From Myxococcales bacterium UBA1238 (GTDB lineage Bacteria; Myxococcota_A; Bradymonadia; UBA7976; UBA1532): DNA of 27,853 bases. Location of the stretch: positions 1 to 27,853 of the forward strand of contig DBWM01000044.1 of assembly GCA_002309015.1 (NCBI GenBank), given 5' to 3'. Shown one piece after another: positions 22,567-27,853 of this stretch (position 1 is its first letter; each line of letters opens with the position of its first letter). The position numbers and the translations under genes are program-made. The notes under the pieces are model-generated. The model saw only the letters and a list, made by a program, of their open reading frames with translations. It ran no database searches and was not told where the DNA came from.

Positions 22567-23325
22567 ATGAGCGCAAAATCGCTGGGCTTTTTTGCCCGAT
22601 TACGCATGGCACTGCGGTTGCTTTTTAATGGAGATTTCGCCGCACAAATTCAAGAAACGATGAGCCTGCCGGCGCCAGAGACGGTGGATGATACCGGGAC
22701 GCCGAAAACGGACTCGCCAGAAACCGACGCCGAAAAGGTGGAAACGCCAGCCCAGACGCCAGCAACCTGCGGGTTGAAAATGCTGGATGAAGGCGAAAAC
22801 GCCGATGCCGACGCGCAAGATGCAGCCTCAAAGACGCCCGAAAGCCCTCAGACTCAAAAGCCAACGCCCGCAAAGCCGGCCGCCGCAAAGCCTGTCAACG
22901 TTGAGAAGCCGCCAGAGACCGTCGCAGAGAAGGTTGAAACGGCTTGTAACTTTGACTCCGCTCTTCAGATTCTGGCGCTCCTTCAGCGGGAAGGCCGCTT
23001 TATTGACTTTTTGCAGGAAGATGTAGGCGCGGCCAGCGATGCCGATGTGGGCGCGGCCGCACGCGTGGTGCATAACGGCTGCAAAAAAGCCCTCAAGGAC
23101 TACATCAACATCAAACCGCTGCGCAGTGAGCAGGAAGGCGATCCGATCACCCTCGAGCCGGGCTTCGATCCCAGGGCCGTACGGCTGACGGGCAAGATTT
23201 TAGGCGAACCGCCTTTCCACGGGCATCTCGCGCATCCCGGTTGGCGCGTCACGCGCATCGAATTGCCTCCATTGGCTGAGGGTCAGGATGCGGCCATCGT
23301 CGCGCCCGCCGAAGTCGATCTTTAA
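22567..23325 (+). CDS. DUF2760 domain protein, 252 aa
   Basis: The ATG at 22567 is chosen (GGAG about 10 nt upstream); earlier in-frame codons add non-protein-like sequence. Residues 1-30 form the helical N-terminus usual for the family (FFARLRMALRLLFNGDFA). Residues about 45-125 are a Pro/Ala/Lys/Glu-rich low-complexity linker. The C-terminal 120 residues are the DUF2760 domain: ALQILALLQREGRFIDFLQE, VVHNGCKKALKDY, FDPRAVRLTGKI, PPFHGHLAHPGWRV, ending IVAPAEVDL. DUF2760 genes are typically found beside unusual Hsp70 genes, as here, so a role with that chaperone-like ATPase is likely. The mechanism is unknown. Confidence 0.88.
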   Translation: MSAKSLGFFARLRMALRLLFNGDFAAQIQETMSLPAPETVDDTGTPKTDSPETDAEKVETPAQTPATCGLKMLDEGENADADAQDAASKTPESPQTQKPTPAKPAAAKPVNVEKPPETVAEKVETACNFDSALQILALLQREGRFIDFLQEDVGAASDADVGAAARVVHNGCKKALKDYINIKPLRSEQEGDPITLEPGFDPRAVRLTGKILGEPPFHGHLAHPGWRVTRIELPPLAEGQDAAIVAPAEVDL

Positions 23326-23376
23326 ACTTCACCCATTTTGCGCATTCTGCGAACCGTTCTCTTCACAGGAACACCG

Positions 23377-25335
23377 ATGAGCGACAACACCAATCCTCCT
23401 TTTAATCCCGACGAGGACGTTGAATCTTTAGAAGCCGAAGAAACGCCCGCAGCCGAAATTGATGATGACGACATCATTGAAGCCGGAGACATCGTCGAAG
23501 AAACCACGCCCGCACCCATCAAGAAGACCGTCGCTGCAGAACAGACTTCCGACGACGAAGAACCGCAGGCTCTCTTTGGCGTAGGCATCGATCTCGGGAC
23601 CACCAACTGCGCGATCGCAAGCGTCGCCCTCGATGCGGAAGAAGGCACCGCGCCCTCGATCCTCGGCATCCCACAGGTGGCGCATTTAAACGAAGTCCGC
23701 GCTCTTCCGCTGCTGCCTTCGTTCATTTACCTGCCTTCCGAAGTCGAAATGCCCGAAGGCGCCATCGATTTGCCCTGGGAGAAGAATCCCAAGCAACTCG
23801 TGGGTTCCTTTGCGCGCGAACGCGGGACGAGCTCGCCGAGCCGCCTGGTCTCGTCGGCCAAGAGCTGGCTTTCTTACGGTGAAGTGGATCGCCGCGAACC
23901 CATCCTGCCCTGGAACACGCCGCCGCACGAAGTCGAAAAGATTTCGCCCCTCGAAGCCTCGCGCCGCTTTTTGGAGCATATGCGCCAGGCCTGGGATCTC
24001 TCGCATCCCGATCACCCGTTAAAGGATCAGGATCTCGTCATCACCGTGCCGGCTTCGTTTGACGCCGTGGCCCGCGAACTGACGGTGCAGGCAGCCAAGC
24101 AGGCGGATTTGGGTGATTTTCGTTTGCTCGAAGAGCCTCAGGCCGCGCTTTACGCCTGGGTGGCCGATCGCAGCAGCGCCTGGCGTAAAGAAGTCTCGGT
24201 GGGCGACACGATCCTCGTCTGCGATATCGGCGGCGGCACCACCGACTTCTCGCTCATCGCTGTGGGCGAAGAAAACGGCTCGCTGCAGCTCGAGCGCGTG
24301 GCGGTCGGCGATCATATTCTCCTGGGCGGCGACAACATGGATCTCGCCCTCGCGTTTGCGGTCTACCGTCGCCTGGAATCCGAAGGCCAGAAGCTCGACG
24401 ACTGGCAAATCCACGCCCTCACCCACAGCTGCCGCGTCGCAAAGGAAGCGCTCTTCAGCGATCCCACCCGCGACACGCACCCGCTCGTCATCCCCGGCCG
24501 CGGCAGCCGGCTCATCGGCGGCACGATCCGCACCACGCTCTCGCGCCAGGAACTCAACGAAACCCTGCTCGAAGGCTTCTTCCCCATCGTCGACGTGACC
24601 GCGCGCCCGCAAAAGAGCAAGCTCCTCGGTTTGCGCACTTTGGGTCTGCCTTACGCGCATGATCCGGCCATGACCTGCCACTTGGCGTATTTCTTAAGCC
24701 GCCAGCGCCATCCGGCCGAGCACAGCTTCCTTCACCCCACCGCGATCCTCTTCAACGGCGGTGTCACCCGCTCGCCGATCATCCGCGACCGCATCATCGA
24801 GCAGCTCTCGATGTGGATCGAGCTCGAAGGCGGAGAGCCCCCCAAGGTATTGCAGGGCGTCGATCCCGAAATGGCTGTGGCCCGCGGCGCCGCTTACTAC
24901 GCCCGCGCCCGCGCCAAAGGTGGCGTCCGCATCAAGGGTGGTACCGCGCAATCCTATTACATCGGCATCGAGCGCAGCGGTCTCGCGGTGCCCGGCATGG
25001 CGCCCAGAGTCGACGCCCTCTGCATCGCGCCCTTCGGCATGGAAGAAGGCAGCGACGCCGAATTGCCCAAGCCCCTCGGTCTGGTGGTCGGCGAGCCGGC
25101 ATCGTTCCGCTTCTTCTCGAGCTCATCGCGCCGCCAGGATCGCATCGGCGATCTGACCGATCCCGACGAGCTGACCGAGCTTGCGCCCATCGAGGCGACC
25201 CTGGAAGGTGAACCCGGCCATTCGACGCCCGTCCGCCTGCACGCGCATGTGACCGAAATCGGTACCCTCGATCTCTCCCTCGAAGAATATTCTGGACGCC
25301 GCTGGCAGCTCAGCTTCAACGTCCGCGTCGAGTAA
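23377..25335 (+). CDS. Hsp70-family (DnaK-like) ATPase
   Basis: 652 aa from ATG 23377 (AGGA 7 nt upstream). It opens with a 65-residue acidic, disordered region (DDDDIIEAGDIVEE, TSDDEE). The actin-like ATPase domain follows: phosphate-1 motif GVGIDLGTTNCAIA near residue 70, phosphate-2 motif CDIGGGTTDFSL near residue 283, and adenosine motif LFNGGVTRSPIIRDR near residue 458. The C-terminal part is short and beta-rich (VRLHAHVTEIGTLDLSLEE), without a typical helical lid. Hence it is a divergent Hsp70 rather than DnaK itself. It follows the DUF2760 gene by 51 bp. In other genomes this pair is often joined by a second Hsp70-like gene (DUF3731 type), which is absent here. Confidence 0.92.
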   Translation: MSDNTNPPFNPDEDVESLEAEETPAAEIDDDDIIEAGDIVEETTPAPIKKTVAAEQTSDDEEPQALFGVGIDLGTTNCAIASVALDAEEGTAPSILGIPQVAHLNEVRALPLLPSFIYLPSEVEMPEGAIDLPWEKNPKQLVGSFARERGTSSPSRLVSSAKSWLSYGEVDRREPILPWNTPPHEVEKISPLEASRRFLEHMRQAWDLSHPDHPLKDQDLVITVPASFDAVARELTVQAAKQADLGDFRLLEEPQAALYAWVADRSSAWRKEVSVGDTILVCDIGGGTTDFSLIAVGEENGSLQLERVAVGDHILLGGDNMDLALAFAVYRRLESEGQKLDDWQIHALTHSCRVAKEALFSDPTRDTHPLVIPGRGSRLIGGTIRTTLSRQELNETLLEGFFPIVDVTARPQKSKLLGLRTLGLPYAHDPAMTCHLAYFLSRQRHPAEHSFLHPTAILFNGGVTRSPIIRDRIIEQLSMWIELEGGEPPKVLQGVDPEMAVARGAAYYARARAKGGVRIKGGTAQSYYIGIERSGLAVPGMAPRVDALCIAPFGMEEGSDAELPKPLGLVVGEPASFRFFSSSSRRQDRIGDLTDPDELTELAPIEATLEGEPGHSTPVRLHAHVTEIGTLDLSLEEYSGRRWQLSFNVRVE

Positions 25336-25522
25336 CCCACCTCCCTTCGTTCCCGCTCCCTCCCAAACACCATTCTGATCGCGCACGCGCGGATTCACGA
25401 CTCCGCATGGAGCTTCAATGCCGGCCCGGAATCGCGAACTTCGGACGCCCCTGCTTTGCGGAGCTCTGATGTTGTGAGAGCGGGTGATGCGTTTTGAAAT
25501 CGATTTCTGACAGGCTGCTCTT

Positions 25523-25528
25523 TATAAT
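25523..25528 (+). promoter_or_regulatory. Perfect -10 box (TATAAT) upstream of the 25562 gene
   Basis: TATAAT lies 34 nt before the ATG at 25562, in a locally AT-rich stretch of GC-rich DNA. No convincing -35 box is seen at 16-18 nt spacing, so the promoter may depend on an activator. Confidence 0.4.
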
Positions 25529-25561
25529 AAAATGGCGTGTTTTTTAAATTTATGGTGCAGC

Positions 25562-26203
25562 ATGAAAATCATAAACGCCCTGATCCTTTGCCTGAACGCG
25601 CTCCCTGCCCTTGCCGAACCCACAGAACCGACGGAATCGCCCGCCATCGGGGATGTTTCCGCCGATCGAAACCCCCACGAAGGGCTTGTGCTCCATCTGG
25701 GATTTGAATTCTCTCAGGCTGAAGGTCTCATCACCTTCGACGAGCATCACGATACGCTCACCGCCCTGGGGGGCGTGCTCGGCGCGGAATATCACTGGTA
25801 CCGATGGGGCGTATTTGCCGAAGGCGCCCTGGCATACAGCAAAGAAGACGACAACAAGGACGACGGAGAGCAATGGACCGGCCTTTTATGGCGCGCCAGT
25901 CTGGGGATGCAGATCCTCTTTCACCCCACCGATCGCCTGATGCTCTCCGTAAGCCCGCTCGCCCTCTCGATCATCAGCCGCCCCGACAACAAATATGAGG
26001 CAACCTACTCACAAGAGCTTCAGAAGACCCTCTACGTCAAAGACAAAGACGGCCGCAACACGACGATCTATTTCTCACCCAGACTCGGCCTCGAATATTT
26101 CCTCAACGACCATTTCTCGCTCTATCTGGCCAGCGGCGTGGGTTACTCGGAGTCGGATCTGGCGTACCTGCAGGTCCAACTTGGTGCAGGCTGGCGTTTT
26201 TAA
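25562..26203 (+). CDS. Putative outer-membrane beta-barrel protein, 213 aa
   Basis: The ATG at 25562 is chosen over 25532 because it begins a clean signal peptide (MKIINALILCLNALPALA, then EP). The mature sequence shows alternating strands (VLHLGFEFSQ, LGGVLGAEYHWYRWGVFAEGALAYS, LMLSVSPLALSIIS, FSLYLASGVGYS) and ends VQLGAGWRF with terminal Phe, as expected for an outer-membrane barrel. The predicted size fits about eight strands. Acidic extracellular-type loops are present (SKEDDNKDDGE). No named family is recognised. It is similar in design to the next gene but not obviously a close duplicate. Confidence 0.7.
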   Translation: MKIINALILCLNALPALAEPTEPTESPAIGDVSADRNPHEGLVLHLGFEFSQAEGLITFDEHHDTLTALGGVLGAEYHWYRWGVFAEGALAYSKEDDNKDDGEQWTGLLWRASLGMQILFHPTDRLMLSVSPLALSIISRPDNKYEATYSQELQKTLYVKDKDGRNTTIYFSPRLGLEYFLNDHFSLYLASGVGYSESDLAYLQVQLGAGWRF

Positions 26204-26339
26204 GGCTTTCTTAAATTGCGCACATTCTCTTTTTGAAGAATCTCTCCTTTAATTGCTCAAGATTCCTTGCCTTGAACTCCCACATTTCGATAGAACAGGC
26301 CCGTTTTGAATGTTTTTCACGATTTGAAGGAGTTTTTCG

Positions 26340-27215
26340 ATGCACCGCAAACTGACCCCACTGGCCGCCCTGCTTACGATGGCTTCCGCATCCGGCGCCC
26401 TCGCACAGGAAGCCGCAGCGCCCGTCGTTGCAGCGCCTGCAGCGCCCGCAGCGGTTCCCGTCGTCGTTGCACCCGCAGCCCCCGCCTATTCGGCAGCACC
26501 CGCAGCCCCCACCGTCATTTACATGATGCCAGCTGCGCCTGTAGCCCCGGCAGCCGCTCCCGCACCTGCCTGCAACTGTAACTGCACCCAGACCCAAAAC
26601 GCCGCTCCCGCCGCTGCGCCCGCTCCCGCCCCTGCACCCGCCGAAGCGCCCGCAGCTGCGCCCGTCGCCCAAGAAGATAACAAATATCGTTTTGAAGGCT
26701 TCAACCTGCGCCTGGGCCTCTATGGCAACGCCAACCCCCACCATGCCGACTACGGCATGTCCATCGGCCTCGATTACCGCTGGACCCATTTTGGGCTCTT
26801 TGCTGAATTCGGAAGCGGCGAACGCTATCGCCTGCCCGAGCAAGACCGATACGAGTACGACGATGGCCCCGAGCACGAGAGTCACAGCGCGCATACCCTC
26901 CTGGGCGCCAGCTTTTTTGCGCATGTGACCGAGAGATTTGCCCTCGAGTTCACGCCCGCTGCAGTCCATTTTGTGACTTACGGCGACGACGAAGATTACT
27001 ACTACGACGATCTCGAAAATCACACATGGTTCCATACGCGCGTGGGCGCTCAATACCGCTTAGGCGAAGACATCTCGATCTTTGCCCATGTAGGCGCCGA
27101 TCTCGGAGGCAAGATTTCCAAAGACTCGCATGACTACGAGGATGATTCCAAGAACGCCTTCACCCTCAAGGTGGCCAACGTCACCGCCCAACTCGGGGTG
27201 GGCTGGCATTTTTAA
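26340..27215 (+). CDS. Ala/Pro-rich linker fused to an outer-membrane beta-barrel, 291 aa
   Basis: GAAGGAG precedes the ATG by about 7 nt. The signal peptide is MHRKLTPLAALLTMASASGALA, then QE. Residues about 24-115 are an Ala/Pro/Val-rich low-complexity region like the periplasm-spanning linkers of envelope proteins. It contains an unexpected cysteine cluster, ACNCNC, near residues 78-83. Residues about 120-291 are a small beta-barrel (FNLRLGLYGNANP, YGMSIGLDYRWTHFGLFAEFG, HTRVGAQYRLGEDISIFAHVGADLG) ending VTAQLGVGWHF. The likely location is the outer membrane, with the linker in the periplasm. A strong terminator follows 26 nt after the stop. Confidence 0.75.
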   Translation: MHRKLTPLAALLTMASASGALAQEAAAPVVAAPAAPAAVPVVVAPAAPAYSAAPAAPTVIYMMPAAPVAPAAAPAPACNCNCTQTQNAAPAAAPAPAPAPAEAPAAAPVAQEDNKYRFEGFNLRLGLYGNANPHHADYGMSIGLDYRWTHFGLFAEFGSGERYRLPEQDRYEYDDGPEHESHSAHTLLGASFFAHVTERFALEFTPAAVHFVTYGDDEDYYYDDLENHTWFHTRVGAQYRLGEDISIFAHVGADLGGKISKDSHDYEDDSKNAFTLKVANVTAQLGVGWHF

Positions 27216-27240
27216 AGGGCGACTGTCGTAGCTGGAGGAA

Positions 27241-27267
27241 GCCGGTCCCTTGGGGTCGGCTTTTTTT
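27241..27267 (+). terminator. Intrinsic terminator after the barrel gene
   Basis: GCCGGTCCC and GGGGTCGGC can pair (nine positions including two G-U pairs) around a tiny loop, immediately followed by a T7 run. It lies 26 nt after the stop codon at 27215 and is the clearest intrinsic terminator in the window. Confidence 0.85.
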
Positions 27268-27608
27268 GTATTTGGGGGTGGTTTGGGGGATTCCTGTATT
27301 TCGGGCACCGCTTCGTATTCCATGATTTCCGCAGGGAAATTTCTAAGCCCCGCGCAGTGAGAGGACGATCTCGGCGCAACGGAGCCGCACATTGCTGAGC
27401 ATCCTGGCGCCAGATCGAACAGCCCTTACCTCAATCACATCACGCAAGATATGATTTTTAATACGTTTTAACTTTCACTCCATGACACAAAAGGCGGGAG
27501 GCAGCCCTGTAAAAAGCGCGCCAAAAGAAGACACACATTACGAAACAGATTGACGCACGTGTAAAAAAAATCGCATTTCTTCCCCGACTTTGGCGTGAAA
27601 GTTGATCG
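27268..27608. other. Intergenic region without a recognised gene
   Basis: About 340 bp between the terminator and the last lipoprotein. I see no convincing ORF. A single GGCGCAACGGAG at about 27374-27385 recalls the core of the 43-bp repeats but stands alone. The final 150 bp are AT-rich and include an A8 run near 27564; a promoter for the lipoprotein is expected here, but no clear pair of boxes was found. Confidence 0.4.
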
Positions 27609-27853
27609 ATGAACAAGCATTTCCTTCTGCTCTCCCTCTTTGCAGCTTGTGCGCTTGGCAGTTGCGACGATGACGACTCCAGCAGCGACGCTGAAAACCT
27701 GGATGGCTCTGTCAGCGACAGCTCCACCACCGATGGCTCAGCCCGCGACAGCTCCACTTCCGATGGTTCCACTTCCGATGGTTCCACTTCCGACGGCGCT
27801 CTCACCAATGAAGACGGCTCCGCTTCCGATGGCTCTCTCACCGACGAAGATGG
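27609..27853 (+). CDS. Ser/Asp/Gly-repeat lipoprotein, 3' end cut by window edge
   Basis: Starts at ATG 27609; the ribosome-binding site is weak. The signal MNKHFLLLSLFAACALGSCD has a lipobox (ALGSC). The mature protein begins with an acidic stretch (DDDDSSSDAE). It then carries low-complexity repeats of the form DGSTS and SDGS, including three tandem copies of a 15-bp unit (about 27753-27797). Only 81 codons are visible, so the functional domain, if any, lies beyond the window. The repeats probably form a flexible surface-exposed spacer between the lipid anchor and a C-terminal domain. Confidence 0.8.
   Translation, partial: MNKHFLLLSLFAACALGSCDDDDSSSDAENLDGSVSDSSTTDGSARDSSTSDGSTSDGSTSDGALTNEDGSASDGSLTDED

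Noticed and set aside
26211..27053. Minus-strand ORF of 280 codons, Gly/Cys-rich
   Set aside because: It is the complement of the Ala/Pro-rich barrel gene, whose start, signal peptide and terminator are all convincing.
27458..27841. Minus-strand ORF with repeated Glu-Pro-Ser-Glu-Val motifs
   Set aside because: It mirrors the DGS repeats of the plus-strand lipoprotein, which has a lipobox and a proper start.
1..27853. tRNA, rRNA, insertion sequence, integrase, phage or toxin-antitoxin genes
   Set aside because: Looked for conserved T-loop sequence, transposase or integrase motifs and paired small genes on both strands; none were recognised by eye.

Overview
The window looks like a chromosomal segment of a GC-rich Gram-negative bacterium. 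Several features suggest a Myxococcota/deltaproteobacteria-like lineage: many lipoproteins with clear lipoboxes (one very rich in Cys, one with Ser-Asp-Gly repeats), outer-membrane beta-barrel candidates ending in Phe, a DUF2760/Hsp70 pair, and a conserved protein with a C-terminal motif I associate with myxobacterial genomes. This placement is an inference from gene content; no rRNA or other marker gene is present. A complete Rnf complex implies a ferredoxin:NAD+ couple to an ion gradient, so anaerobic or facultative metabolism is plausible.

Layout. 1-1027 (minus): a Cys-rich lipoprotein cut by the window edge and a small unknown protein. 1215-3338 (plus): a secreted sulfatase/alkaline-phosphatase-superfamily protein. 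3339-3694: a convergent gap with a 42/43-bp palindromic tandem array. 3695-8722 (minus): an exported ankyrin-repeat protein, a BRCT-YwqG(DUF1963) gene broken by two compensating frameshifts, an outer-membrane protein candidate, a small unknown protein translationally coupled to cheB, and an orphan CheB with a repeat-containing linker. 8723-8885: a divergent regulatory region with a 15-bp palindrome next to a promoter-like sequence. 8886-14343 (plus): an RseC-like membrane protein followed by rnfC-D-G-E-A-B, mostly with overlapping start and stop codons. 14384-17136 (plus): a YcbK/MepK-like (DUF882) peptidase and two lipoproteins. 17137-17491: a second convergent gap filled with 42- and 43-bp tandem repeats. 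17492-22423 (minus): four genes in a row: a myxobacteria-type conserved protein, a proline aminopeptidase, galT and an exported CBM9/DOMON-like protein. 22567-25335 (plus): DUF2760 protein and an Hsp70-family ATPase. 25562-27215 (plus): two outer-membrane barrel candidates, the second followed by a good intrinsic terminator. 27609-end (plus): the start of a Ser/Asp/Gly-repeat lipoprotein.

How the genes work together. The clearest functional unit is the Rnf operon. Its order (C-D-G-E-A-B) matches the clostridial/acetogen arrangement, and the leading RseC-like gene fits a redox maintenance role (RseC and Rnf homologues act together in SoxR reduction in enterics). Its RnfB has lost the cysteine pattern of its second ferredoxin domain.

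The most unusual non-coding signal is that both convergent intergenic gaps in the window carry tandem arrays with 42/43-bp periods and a shared CAACG core. These may be one uncharacterised repeat family acting at convergent gene ends. No tRNA, rRNA, insertion sequence, integrase, phage gene or CRISPR array was recognised.
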